DNA of 39,098 nt, taken from assembly GCA_902783365.1 (NCBI GenBank), contig CACZQL010000044.1, forward strand, positions 1-39,098, written 5' to 3'. Made by a program: the position numbers and the translations under genes. Positions 16,031-24,142 of the stretch are shown one piece after another. The DNA comes from an uncultured Bacteroidia bacterium. GTDB lineage: Bacteria > Bacteroidota > Bacteroidia > Bacteroidales > F082. Each line of letters begins with the position of its first letter. Position 1 is the first letter of the stretch. Under the pieces are notes generated by a model, which had not been told where the DNA came from, made no database searches, and was given only the letters and a program-made list of their open reading frames with translations.

Positions 16031-17268
16031 AAGATCAGCGCCAGCAGGACATAGAGCCAGTGGGCGGAGATACCGGCGATGAGGCCGCCGATGGTATGGG
16101 CACCGATGGCTTTGCCGATGAGTTTGCGGTACCCCAGCGAGTCGAGCATGGCCGCATGGGTGGAGAGGAAGCCGCTCCAGCACATGCCGATGGCGGTGAA
16201 CACGGCGATGGCGTTGTTGTCGATGATGCCCTCGGTGATGAAACGGGGCACCAGACCGATGGCCGCGCCCACAGCGCCCAAAGCCGTCATGGGGAACGAA
16301 ATCAAGGCTCCGTTTTTAAAGCCGAAGAGCCAGTCGAAGATGAAGTTGATCTTGTTGGCCGCCCAGCTGATTACCGGCACGCCCTCGTAGGCCACTCCCA
16401 GATACTCGCCGTTCTCGCCGGCGGCGCCAAAGGTGAGCATCATCACGATGGTGGAGATGCAAAGCACGCCGGGGATGATGGCGAAGCCGATGCTCACGCC
16501 GTCCTTGCCACCGTCGAGCAGCGAGTTGAGGAAACGCATGAACACGCCGCCCTCGGTTTTGAACGAGATCTGCTGCTCGTCGCCATCATATTGCTCGTCA
16601 ACAGGAGCGTCAAGCTCGGGATAGGCCTTCAAGGTGGAGCGTTGCATCAAACGGGTGGAGACAATGCTGCCGATGATTGCGCCGAGCAGGCCAATCAAGG
16701 CACCCTTGCCAAAACCTAAACCCGTCATGAAGGCGATTACCACCAAGCCCATGCCGAAGGCCGTGCCGAAGTTGGTGAGCGACACCAGCTGGTATTTCTT
16801 GAAATAGCGGTTGAAGTTCTTGTCGTGGGCCAAGGTGATGATGGCCGGGTTGTCGCTGAGGAAGGTCATGATGGCCCCCAAAGCCGCCACGCCGGGAAGG
16901 TTGTACAAGGGCTTCATCAGCGGACGGAGCAGGTTCTCCAACAGACGCACCACACCGAACTCCGTGAGCAGCTTGCTGATGGCGCCCATCAACACGCAAA
17001 TGGCCATGATGTAAAACACGGTCTCCAACAGCAGGTGATACGCCGTCTGCATGAAAGTGTTCAGCATCTTCGGCAGCGTCATCTTGTGGGCGAGCAAACC
17101 AAAGAAGGCGAAAAAGATGATTAAAAACACGAGGGCCTCGAAGCTTCGCTTGGTGGTGAACCTCAATGGCCGTTTCAGCTTTTCCTCGAAACGCTTGAAC
17201 AGCTTCTCCACTTTGTGGTGGTAGGAGAGGGTGTTCCTTTTGATGGTGTTGTATTTCGTCTTAGCCAT
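16027..17268 (-). CDS. Nucleoside-recognition (Gate) domain-like polytopic membrane protein
   Basis: A 413-aa inner-membrane protein with about 9-10 hydrophobic segments. After a basic N-terminal cytoplasmic stretch of about 45 residues comes a TM region with GVAALGAIMTFLSDNPAIIT, then FGTAFGMGLVVIAFMTGLGF and LIGLLGAIIGSIVSTRLM, and later ITEGIIDNNAIAVFTAIGMC. The repeated small-residue helices and the SDNPAI motif resemble the Gate/nucleoside-recognition group (spore-maturation and YjiH-like proteins), which are thought to transport small molecules; the ligand is unknown. It begins 6 bp after the stop of the porin gene upstream on the same strand, so the two form an operon. The stop overlaps that of the convergent 113-aa gene. 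Family call is moderate. Confidence 0.65.
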   Translation of the reverse strand: MAKTKYNTIKRNTLSYHHKVEKLFKRFEEKLKRPLRFTTKRSFEALVFLIIFFAFFGLLAHKMTLPKMLNTFMQTAYHLLLETVFYIMAICVLMGAISKLLTEFGVVRLLENLLRPLMKPLYNLPGVAALGAIMTFLSDNPAIITLAHDKNFNRYFKKYQLVSLTNFGTAFGMGLVVIAFMTGLGFGKGALIGLLGAIIGSIVSTRLMQRSTLKAYPELDAPVDEQYDGDEQQISFKTEGGVFMRFLNSLLDGGKDGVSIGFAIIPGVLCISTIVMMLTFGAAGENGEYLGVAYEGVPVISWAANKINFIFDWLFGFKNGALISFPMTALGAVGAAIGLVPRFITEGIIDNNAIAVFTAIGMCWSGFLSTHAAMLDSLGYRKLIGKAIGAHTIGGLIAGISAHWLYVLLALIF

Positions 17269-17274
17269 AATGCT

Positions 17275-18315
17275 TTATTTTGTGATAGCGTGAAGTAAAT
17301 CGACCTTCCAGGTGAGACCGAGGTTGGTTTGGAACTTGCTGATGCCGTCAACACTGGTGTGCGAGCCGCAGAGGTGAAGGCGGAGACTCCGGTCGCCCAT
17401 GGGGTAGTATTCGAATCCCAAACTCTCGAAATCGACCTTCTTGCCGGGCGTCACGTATTGGTCGTAAGGCTCCGTGTTGGGCAGCTGTGCCTGGTTGAAG
17501 TCAAGGCCCGCCTTGGCAAACACAATCCACTTGTCGCCGATGTCCACACCGACACCGTAGATGGCCGTGAGGTCCTGCCCGAAGAACTGGCTCTGCTCGA
17601 AGGAGGCGCGGTTGATGATGTCGAGATACATCTCCACCCCTTTGAATTGCAGCTTGTTGCCCAAGGCGATGTAGTTGATGAACTTGCCAGGCTGGTATTC
17701 AATCATATTGACGGAATATGCGGTCTTGAAAGCTCCCATGTTGCCGTACCACATCAGGTTATAGGCATAGATGCTCTGCATGGCGGCGTTGATGAATGGG
17801 GAGTTGCATGCCTGAAAAAGAAGATGGTGATTGCCCGAAGGGGACTTGTAGTTGAGCGAGGCACCCATCTCGTAACAGCACACCGTGTTCCAAAACTCGG
17901 TGCCGTAATAAATGTCGATGGGGTTGGAGTCGTACTCCCAGCCGCCGATGGCCACCACTTGTTTGCCCGCCGACAAAAACAGGTTGTCGGTGAAGTTCCA
18001 GTTGAGATAGGCCCAGTCGGTGCCTTGGAAGAAGGTGTTGGCGAAACCGATGTTGGGCGAGTTGATGCGCTGGCGGAGATGGTACGAGAACCTGCTGCCG
18101 ATGGTGCCGTCCAAGGCCACCACCAAATACTTGCCGGCGAAACCATGGTCGTAACTAGGAGCCACAGAGTCGTGACCCAAATGATAGTCAACCGTGAAGT
18201 CGGCCCGCGTGTTCAAATGCAGGTTGTCCAACGTGATCAATGGCTTCTTGCCTTGCGAAAACGCCTGCAAGAAACAAAACAAACATAACGATGCTACGAG
18301 AAATGCTTTTTTCAT
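17275..18315 (-). CDS. Outer-membrane porin (OprO/OprP-like beta-barrel)
   Basis: A 346-aa protein with a cleavable signal peptide (MKKAFLVASLCLFCFLQAFSQ). The rest is alternating hydrophobic/aromatic strands with aromatic girdles such as RFSYHLRQRINSPNIGFAN, then DWAYLNWNFTDNLFLSAGKQ and a final LGLTWKVDLLHAITK. The KQ..AIGGWEYD..PID motif and length fit the phosphate-selective porin O/P family of Bacteroidota. The frame opens 7 codons earlier, but ATG 18315 begins the signal peptide and lies below the -7 box TACCTTTGT at 18341-18333. It is followed by the membrane transporter-like gene 6 bp later, so outer- and inner-membrane passage of one solute is plausible (inference). Confidence 0.72.
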   Translation of the reverse strand: MKKAFLVASLCLFCFLQAFSQGKKPLITLDNLHLNTRADFTVDYHLGHDSVAPSYDHGFAGKYLVVALDGTIGSRFSYHLRQRINSPNIGFANTFFQGTDWAYLNWNFTDNLFLSAGKQVVAIGGWEYDSNPIDIYYGTEFWNTVCCYEMGASLNYKSPSGNHHLLFQACNSPFINAAMQSIYAYNLMWYGNMGAFKTAYSVNMIEYQPGKFINYIALGNKLQFKGVEMYLDIINRASFEQSQFFGQDLTAIYGVGVDIGDKWIVFAKAGLDFNQAQLPNTEPYDQYVTPGKKVDFESLGFEYYPMGDRSLRLHLCGSHTSVDGISKFQTNLGLTWKVDLLHAITK

Positions 18316-18389
18316 GAGTTCGGATTTGCGCGACAAAGGTACAAAATCTAACTATTTGTAGAATGTGTTAAAGGAATAAAAATAATCCT

Positions 18390-18398
18390 TACTTTTGC
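18390..18398 (+). promoter_or_regulatory. -7 box TACTTTTGC for the duplicated lipoprotein gene
   Basis: A consensus -7 element 27 bp before the start codon at 18426. No TTG is found 19-21 bp upstream (TTA is at the expected position), so only the -7 half is supported. It is back to back with the porin -7 box at 18333-18341. Confidence 0.5.
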
Positions 18399-18425
18399 AG
18401 GAACAATCCATAGAAATAACCTAGC

Positions 18426-20351
18426 ATGATGAAAAAAACACTTTATTTCCTTCTCGTGTTGTTTGCATTGGCAACCATGGGCTGCGATCGTAAACCGAAA
18501 CCTGCTGAAAAACAATATGTTTCAGAATTTGATGCTGCTGATATGGTGATTCTCGACCATGGCGACCTTCAGTTCTATAATGCCGAAAAGCAAACCCTGA
18601 CGCTCTACGAACCGGAGACCGACAGCGTGGTCAACGCCACATACGATGAAAACAACCACCTATATTATACGGTGCTGAAGGACCAACACCTGGAGCTGAA
18701 ATGGATCGACCTGAATGAAAAAGACCCCCAACCCAAACACGCCGCGGATTGGAACCTTACCATCGACCAGGTGATGAACCACATGACCAACGTCGTCTCC
18801 GACCTGTCTTTCGACGACAGCCAAAAGAACGTCATGATTTGGACTTACACCAGTGAGGAAAGCTTCGGTTTCGACAAAGTCTTGTCGTACAACATCGACA
18901 CCAAGCAAACCAAAGCCCTCGTGGAGGACGAGATGTGGAACCTCTCCTTCGCCACCAACTTCACCGACAAGGAGGATTTCTATACCGACAGCGCCAACCG
19001 TCTTTACCATGTGACTCCCCAAGGCCAGTTCTGTGTGAACGACAAGATCAACTTCTCCCAATGGTTCAACGAGGATGAGGTGAACGATGTGGAATGCATC
19101 GTCGAGTCGGTCAGCCCCGACCTGAAAAAGGTGGTCTATTCCGCCGTGCTTTATTGGGGCGAGGGATGGGGCTATTACTGTGTGGCCGATGGCGATGGTA
19201 GCCATCAGCGCGTGCTGGAGGATAGCGACATCTGGACCATGGCTCCACGTTGGCTTCCCGACGGCTCCTTGGTCTATGTCGTCCACGTCCCACTCGCCAC
19301 CGACGACCCCGACTATGTGGAGCTCGACCATTACCAGGACGACTTCATCAGGATCCTCACCCCCGACGGCGAACTGAAAACCCTCGCCACCTCCGCCTCC
19401 TTCGCCGTGAAACCCTTCGGCTTTTACCGGACGAAAAACAAGGTTGACATCCTAGGCTCCGATTTGGTTATCCTCGACCATGGCAAGATGGTGTTTTTCA
19501 ACTCCTCCACCAACGTGTTCACTCCCTTCGAGGCGGAAAAGGACTCGGTGGTCAACGGCTACTTCGTGGATGACGAATTGTACTACTACTCCGTGGCCAT
19601 CGGCGACGAGCTGTATCTGAAAAGACTCTATCTGCCTGTGACTTATCCCGTTCCTGAGATGCTGTCCCCCTGGAACCTGAAGCTTGACGACTGCATCTCG
19701 GAAACCTACGGCGAAATAGCCAAGCTGTTTTTCCTGTCGCAGCATTATTATATAGGTATCAATTATCATTTCAATTGGGATTTCTATTCCTTCGACAAGA
19801 CCCGCTATTACGATGTGGGCATGAGAAAACTGAAGGAGGAGTCGCCGGAGGAGGATGAGACCGACAGCTACGACGAGGATTTCCTCGCTTGGGACGAGGA
19901 TGTGGAGCTTTTCGTGGCTGAAGACGGACAGTACTACTATCATGAGGATGGCCGGAAATGCTGTTTGACCAACAAGATGGATTTTAGCGCCTATAGTGAA
20001 GAGGAACTCGATCCCGAGGAAAGGGAATTCGATTTCAACTCCATTGACCCGTTGCGCAAGAGCGTGATTTTTGTCACCCTCCTCGAATGGGGCGATCTGG
20101 GCCATGGTCCTCTTTGCTTCGCCTCGATGGATGGCGCCACGCAGGTGTCCTTGAACGATACCGACGCCGCCGACTTGAAGGCTGGATGGCTCCAGGATGG
20201 CTCCTTGGTCTATGTGGGAACGGAACCCCGTCCCACCGACGATCCTGACTATGACGCCGAGTACAACAACACCCGTCCCTGCATCAAGCGGGTCACCCCC
20301 GACGGCACCGTGTCGTTCTTCTATGTAGCCGACAGCTTCATCACGAAATAA
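18426..20351 (+). CDS. Internally duplicated beta-propeller-like lipoprotein of unknown function
   Basis: A 641-aa lipoprotein with lipobox TMGC (C20). It is made of two related halves. The first begins ADMVILDHGDLQFYN (from residue 38) and the second SDLVILDHGKMVFFN (from about 345). The halves also share DSVVN a little further on, and both end with W-L-x-DGSLVYV, then P-TDDPDY and TPDG. Each half has WDP-like strand repeats typical of TolB-like propellers, and the second carries an acidic insert (EESPEEDETDSYDEDF). No catalytic residues are evident. It is probably anchored to the outer or inner membrane facing the periplasm. No neighbour explains it: it is divergent from the porin and its last 11 bp overlap the convergent transporter gene. 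The function cannot be named. Confidence 0.75.
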   Translation: MMKKTLYFLLVLFALATMGCDRKPKPAEKQYVSEFDAADMVILDHGDLQFYNAEKQTLTLYEPETDSVVNATYDENNHLYYTVLKDQHLELKWIDLNEKDPQPKHAADWNLTIDQVMNHMTNVVSDLSFDDSQKNVMIWTYTSEESFGFDKVLSYNIDTKQTKALVEDEMWNLSFATNFTDKEDFYTDSANRLYHVTPQGQFCVNDKINFSQWFNEDEVNDVECIVESVSPDLKKVVYSAVLYWGEGWGYYCVADGDGSHQRVLEDSDIWTMAPRWLPDGSLVYVVHVPLATDDPDYVELDHYQDDFIRILTPDGELKTLATSASFAVKPFGFYRTKNKVDILGSDLVILDHGKMVFFNSSTNVFTPFEAEKDSVVNGYFVDDELYYYSVAIGDELYLKRLYLPVTYPVPEMLSPWNLKLDDCISETYGEIAKLFFLSQHYYIGINYHFNWDFYSFDKTRYYDVGMRKLKEESPEEDETDSYDEDFLAWDEDVELFVAEDGQYYYHEDGRKCCLTNKMDFSAYSEEELDPEEREFDFNSIDPLRKSVIFVTLLEWGDLGHGPLCFASMDGATQVSLNDTDAADLKAGWLQDGSLVYVGTEPRPTDDPDYDAEYNNTRPCIKRVTPDGTVSFFYVADSFITK

Positions 20352-21645
20352 CCGCGCCTATCAACAGCACCGCCACCAACAGGGTGGGAAGGGCGATGGT
20401 GACCCCGATTTTCAGGAAATCCAGATACCCGAACTTGAGTCCATGCTCGTTGAGGATGGAACTCCACATGATGCCCGCCAAGGCGCCGATGGGCGTAAGG
20501 AAAGCCCCGATGTTGGACCCGATGATGGTGGCATAGACGGCTTGTGGCAACACGGTGGCGTCGCACGACTGCATCACCGAGCAAAACAGCACGCTCATGG
20601 GGATGTTGTTGACGATGTTGGCCGCGACGAAGGAACTGAGCCCATAGCGCAAGGCGGTGTACTCGTTGCCCAGCCAAGTGCCGATGGCGGCGGTCACGCC
20701 TTTCTCGTTCAGCACGATGGTCATCACGAACATCGAGAGGACGAAAGGAATCAGCTGCCAAGGCGCGCGCTTCATGCAAGCCACCAACTCGTCGGGAATG
20801 TGACGGCGGCTCAAGTCGATGACCAGACACCAGAAGGCAAGACTCAACACTGCCAGGGCCGACACCAGCCACATCTCCACACCTATATAAGAAGACAGGG
20901 CCAGCGTCACCGTGCAGACGGCCAGGTGTATGATGCCCACCCAAAGACTTAACGGGTCCTTGATGACCACCTCTTCAGCTTCCCCCTCGATGGGGGTCCT
21001 GAGCTGCTTGCGCGAGCTGAGATACAGCATCACGAAGGCCGTCAGCCCCGCCGCCAAGGTGGGCAGCCACATCGTCGCGAGGTAGTCCACGAAACCAATG
21101 CCGTAGGAAGTGCCTAAATAGATGTTGGTCGGATTGCCGATGATCAAGGCCATTGACCAGGTGTTGGCCGCCACAAACTCCGCCGCCAAGTAGGGAAGGG
21201 CGTTGATCTTCGCGTTCTTGGCGAAATAGCAGATGAATGGCGTGAACGACAGGATGATGACATCGTTGGAGGTGAAGACCGTCAGCACCGAAACGATCAG
21301 ATACAGGTAAACAAAGAGTTTCGCCTGGTTCTTGCCCGCCCGCCGCAACGTCTTGTTGGCCAAATAGCGGAAGAACCCCAATTCGTCGAGATAGATGGAG
21401 AGGATGGTCATCGAGATGAAGAGCACCAGGATCTTCAACGGGTTGATGGCATCGTCGCGGATGATCGACCGGAACACCGTGCCGGTGTCCACCTGCCCGG
21501 TGAGCAATAGGAGGGAGGCACCCGCCAAGGCCACCACCCAGTAGCTGCCCATCTGTAACTTGCCTATCTTCAGCTTGGGAAAAAACAACACCCCGAGGAT
21601 CATCACCGCGCAGGTCAGGATAAAAATGGTCAAAGTCAATGCCAT
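20341..21645 (-). CDS. ArsB/NhaD (ion transporter superfamily) membrane protein
   Basis: A 434-aa polytopic protein with about 11-12 TM helices, belonging to the ion-transporter superfamily that includes ArsB arsenite permeases, NhaD antiporters and SLC13 carriers. Signatures are TVFTSNDVIILSFTPFICYF, then AEFVAANTWSMALIIGNPTN and, in the second repeat, AANIVNNIPMSVLF. The T-S-N-D and N-N-x-P loops are the paired re-entrant hairpins of this fold. The frame is open 13 codons further up, but ATG 21645 lies just after the -7 box TACCTTTGC (21674-21666) and begins the first helix. The substrate is not determined; no ars genes lie nearby. The stop overlaps that of the duplicated lipoprotein. Confidence 0.78.
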   Translation of the reverse strand: MALTLTIFILTCAVMILGVLFFPKLKIGKLQMGSYWVVALAGASLLLLTGQVDTGTVFRSIIRDDAINPLKILVLFISMTILSIYLDELGFFRYLANKTLRRAGKNQAKLFVYLYLIVSVLTVFTSNDVIILSFTPFICYFAKNAKINALPYLAAEFVAANTWSMALIIGNPTNIYLGTSYGIGFVDYLATMWLPTLAAGLTAFVMLYLSSRKQLRTPIEGEAEEVVIKDPLSLWVGIIHLAVCTVTLALSSYIGVEMWLVSALAVLSLAFWCLVIDLSRRHIPDELVACMKRAPWQLIPFVLSMFVMTIVLNEKGVTAAIGTWLGNEYTALRYGLSSFVAANIVNNIPMSVLFCSVMQSCDATVLPQAVYATIIGSNIGAFLTPIGALAGIMWSSILNEHGLKFGYLDFLKIGVTIALPTLLVAVLLIGAVIS

Positions 21646-21660
21646 CACAATATTTTTTTT

Positions 21661-21707
21661 GGGCTGCAAAGGTATAAAATTCATCCCATTTTGTATTTTT
21701 GCAGCCC
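21661..21707. promoter_or_regulatory. Divergent promoters inside a perfect 10-bp inverted repeat
   Basis: GGGCTGCAAA (21661-21670) and TTTGCAGCCC (21698-21707) are exact reverse complements. Each contains the end of a -7 box: TACCTTTGC on the minus strand (21674-21666) and TATTTTTGC on the plus strand (21694-21702). The two divergent transcripts therefore start with the same bases. The symmetric arms could also be an operator. Confidence 0.6.
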
Positions 21708-21721
21708 AAAAAACAAGCCTT

Positions 21722-22336
21722 ATGTTTTTAAAACTCTACCCTACAAATCCCAATCCCCGTTATGTGAAGCTCATCTTGGAGTGCCTTCAGGACGGGGGAA
21801 CCATCATTTTTCCGACTGACACCATCTATGGCATGGGGGGCGACATCCACAGTCCCAAGGTGCTCGACCGTATCTGCCAAATCAAGGGGATCAAGAAGGA
21901 AAAGGCCAATTTCTCGTTCATCTTTCACGACCTCAGCATGTTGAGCGAGTTCACCCGTCCCATCAGCAACGAGGTGTATAAGATGATGAAACGCAACCTT
22001 CCGGGGCCTTTCACCTTTATCTTAAATGCCAACAACAATGTGCCCCGCATCTTCCAAAGCAAAAAGAAGACCATCGGCATCCGTATCCCCGACCAGCCCA
22101 TCATCACGAATCTGGTGGAGGCCCTCGGCTCGCCCATCATGACCACCTCATTGGTGGAGGAGGACGATGAGATGGAACTCTATCTGACCGATCCTGAGGA
22201 GATTAACGAAAAGTACAAGGACATGGTGGACATCATCATCGACGGTGGGGCAGGAGAGCATGTGGCCAGTACCGTGGTGGACTGCACCTCCGACGAAATC
22301 GTGATTTTAAGGCAGGGTAAAGGCGACTTGGATTGA
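21722..22336 (+). CDS. L-threonylcarbamoyladenylate synthase (Sua5/YciO/YrdC family)
   Basis: A 204-aa protein of the YrdC family, which makes threonylcarbamoyl-AMP from Thr, bicarbonate and ATP for the t6A37 modification of tRNAs reading ANN codons. Motifs are GGTIIFPTDTIYGMGGD, then RICQIKGIKKEKANFSF, LPGPFTFIL, KKKTIGIRIPDQP and ASTVVDCT. The typical KxR...P and S/T.AS.S segments are recognisable, with PIMTTSLVEED in place of the common .TSAN. This fits the YciO-like subgroup common in Bacteroidota, so activity as the housekeeping t6A enzyme is probable but not certain. The ATG at 21722 was chosen 20 bp downstream of the -7 box; the longer open frame crosses the divergent promoter region. 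A tRNA-Lys gene follows. Confidence 0.85.
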   Translation: MFLKLYPTNPNPRYVKLILECLQDGGTIIFPTDTIYGMGGDIHSPKVLDRICQIKGIKKEKANFSFIFHDLSMLSEFTRPISNEVYKMMKRNLPGPFTFILNANNNVPRIFQSKKKTIGIRIPDQPIITNLVEALGSPIMTTSLVEEDDEMELYLTDPEEINEKYKDMVDIIIDGGAGEHVASTVVDCTSDEIVILRQGKGDLD

Positions 22337-22363
22337 ACAGGAAAACATTTTTTCAAATAATTG

Positions 22364-22394
22364 TTGCAAATTGCGAAAAAAGGTGTAATTTTGC
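22364..22394 (+). promoter_or_regulatory. Promoter of tRNA-Lys, TTG-N19-TAATTTTGC
   Basis: TTG (22364-22366), exactly 19 bp, then TAATTTTGC (22386-22394): a full consensus match. It lies 21 bp upstream of the mature tRNA 5' end. Confidence 0.8.
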
Positions 22395-22415
22395 AGCCGC
22401 AAACACGAAGAGGTT

Positions 22416-22488
22416 GACTCGGTAGCTCAGCAGGTAGAGCATCACACTTTTAATGTGGGGGTCCTGGGTTCGAGCCCCAGCCGGGTCA
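22416..22488 (+). tRNA. tRNA-Lys, anticodon TTT
   Basis: A complete cloverleaf. The acceptor stem pairs GACTCGG with CCGGGTC (one T-G wobble). The D arm is GCTC...GAGC. The anticodon stem is TCACA/TGTGG with loop CTTTTAA, which gives anticodon TTT at 22449-22451. The T arm contains GGTTCGAGCCCC. The discriminator base is A at 22488, and CCA is not encoded (the next bases are CAA). It reads lysine codons AAA and AAG. Confidence 0.95.
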
Positions 22489-22500
22489 CAAAGAGGATGA

Positions 22501-22533
22501 AGAGACGCAATAGTTGCGTCTCTCTCTGTTTTA
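22501..22533 (+). terminator. Intrinsic-type terminator after tRNA-Lys
   Basis: A perfect 10-bp inverted repeat, AGAGACGCAA / TTGCGTCTCT (22501-22510 and 22514-22523), with a 3-base loop. It is followed by CTCTGTTTT, a short T run. It sits between the tRNA and the PurF-like gene, so that gene either relies on read-through or has its own weak promoter. Confidence 0.7.
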
Positions 22534-22550
22534 TAAACCACATACCGAAT

Positions 22551-23960
22551 ATGGGAGGCTTCTTTGGCGTCGTTTCAAAACGACCTTGCGCAAGCGATTT
22601 GTTCTACGGGATTGACTACCATTCCCATCTCGGCACCAAACGTGCCGGTATGGTCACCCGCATCGGCGACCAGTTCTACCGCTCCATCCACGACATCGAG
22701 AACAGCTATTTCAGAACCAAGTTCAGCGACGAGCTGGCCAAGTTCCAAGGCAATTTGGGCATCGGGGTCATCAGCGACACCGACGCGCAGCCCATCGTGG
22801 TGAACTCACACCTGGGCAGGTTCGGCATCGTCACCGTGGCCAAGATCAACAATATTGACGACTTGGTGCAGCACTGTCTCGACAACCGCCAGCAGTTCAC
22901 CGAGTTGAGCTCGGGGCGTACCAACCCCACGGAGCTCATCGCCCTGCTCATCACCCAAGGCGAGGACTTTGTCGATGGCATCCAGAATGTCTATCGGAAA
23001 GTCAAAGGTTCCTGCTCCATGCTGATTCTGACCGAGGATGGCATCATTGCCGCGCGCGACTACTATGGCCGTACGCCCATCGTCATCGGCAAGGACGACG
23101 ATGGTTACGCGGTGGCTTTCGAGAGCCATAGCTACGTGAACCTCGACTATACCACCACCAAGTTCTTGGGTCCAGGGGAGATCGTGAAGGTGACCACCGA
23201 CGGCGTGCAGCAGCTGCTGGCCCCCAATTCACGGAAGCAGGTCTGCTCCTTCCTTTGGATCTATTACGGTTTCCCCGCCTCCGACTACGAGGGCATCAAT
23301 GTGGAGGACATGCGCTATCGGAGCGGGCGCGCCTTCGGCAAGATCGACGACGTCCAGGCCGACTATGTCTCCGCCATCCCCGACTCGGGCATTGGCATGG
23401 CAGTGGGCTTCTCCAACGGAAGACAGCTGCCCTACGAGCGAGGCGTCGTGAAATACACCCCCACCTGGTCGCGCAGCTTCATGCCCGTCAACCAGTCCCA
23501 AAGGGAACACGTGGCCAAGATGAAGCTGATTCCCAACCGGGCTTTGTTGCACGACAAAGACGTGGTGTTCTGCGACGACTCCATCGTGCGCGGCACCCAG
23601 CTCCGCGACAACGTGAAGATGCTCTACGACTATGGCGCCAAAAACGTCCATGTGCGCATCAGCTGTCCGCCCCTGCTGTACGGATGCCCCTTCCTCAATT
23701 TCTCCGCCTCAAAGACCGAAATGGAGCTGATCACCCGTAGAATCGTCGAAAAACTCGAAGGAAAATCCGACCGCAATATCGAAAAATACTGCGATCCTCA
23801 ATCTCCGGAATATGCCGCCATGGTGGAGGAAATTCGCAAACGTATCGGTGTCGATACGCTGAGATTCAATACCTTGGATATCATCATCAATGCGATTGGC
23901 ATGGACAAATGCGAGCTGTGTACCCATTGCTTCGACGGGTCAAGCTATGGGCATCAGTAA
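22551..23960 (+). CDS. Amidophosphoribosyltransferase (PurF)-like protein without the N-terminal cysteine
   Basis: A 469-aa protein of the PurF family, which normally converts PRPP and glutamine to phosphoribosylamine. The PRPP-binding loop is intact (VVFCDDSIVRGTQLRDN). The class II glutaminase fold is present (HLGTKRAGMV, SGRTNPTELIAL), but the start reads MGGFFGVVSKRPC, so the catalytic Cys normally exposed after Met removal is missing. Cys residues that in PurF bind a 4Fe-4S cluster seem kept: QVCSFLW, LLYGCPF and CELCTHCFDG. I recall Bacteroidota having such a paralogue besides true PurF. It may use ammonia or serve another role. The ATG at 22551 begins the domain; longer versions would run into the tRNA gene. 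No strong promoter lies after the tRNA terminator. Confidence 0.8.
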   Translation: MGGFFGVVSKRPCASDLFYGIDYHSHLGTKRAGMVTRIGDQFYRSIHDIENSYFRTKFSDELAKFQGNLGIGVISDTDAQPIVVNSHLGRFGIVTVAKINNIDDLVQHCLDNRQQFTELSSGRTNPTELIALLITQGEDFVDGIQNVYRKVKGSCSMLILTEDGIIAARDYYGRTPIVIGKDDDGYAVAFESHSYVNLDYTTTKFLGPGEIVKVTTDGVQQLLAPNSRKQVCSFLWIYYGFPASDYEGINVEDMRYRSGRAFGKIDDVQADYVSAIPDSGIGMAVGFSNGRQLPYERGVVKYTPTWSRSFMPVNQSQREHVAKMKLIPNRALLHDKDVVFCDDSIVRGTQLRDNVKMLYDYGAKNVHVRISCPPLLYGCPFLNFSASKTEMELITRRIVEKLEGKSDRNIEKYCDPQSPEYAAMVEEIRKRIGVDTLRFNTLDIIINAIGMDKCELCTHCFDGSSYGHQ

Positions 23961-23979
23961 AAAAAAAGGAAAAAAATCC

Positions 23980-24010
23980 TTGCCAATTCAAGAAAAGGTT
24001 GTACTTTTGC
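23980..24010 (+). promoter_or_regulatory. Promoter of the SRP RNA, TTG-N19-TACTTTTGC
   Basis: TTG (23980-23982) and TACTTTTGC (24002-24010) with exactly 19 bp between. The RNA begins about 4 bp after the box. Confidence 0.8.
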
Positions 24011-24013
24011 ATC

Positions 24014-24113
24014 GGGTAAGTCTTATACGACCAGCTCCCGCTGAAATCCCCCAGGACTGGAAGGTAGCAAGGGTAGGCGGTTGTAGCGGTGCGATATAAG
24101 TAGCTTACCCTTT
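24014..24113 (+). ncRNA. ffs: Signal recognition particle RNA (4.5S type)
   Basis: About 100 nt. The ends pair as GGGTAAG (24014-24020) with CTTACCC (24104-24110), giving the long closing stem. The central part holds the conserved SRP core: CCCCCAGGACTGGAAGGTAGCAAGGG contains a GGAA tetraloop and the asymmetric AGCA loop that binds the Ffh M domain (given here only as landmarks, GACTGGAAGGTAGCA at 24055-24069). A T6 run at 24111-24116 ends transcription. It fits the short bacterial SRP RNA without the Alu domain. Confidence 0.85.
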
Positions 24114-24142
24114 TTTGTTTATCTTTGCAAAAAATTGAAGCC

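Noticed and set aside
17329-18288. 319-aa plus-strand ORF opposite the porin
   Set aside because: Antisense shadow; the minus strand has a signal peptide and porin-like strands.
22455-22550. Extended N-terminus of the PurF-like protein
   Set aside because: The upstream codons lie in the tRNA-Lys gene and its terminator; the family alignment starts at MGGFFG.
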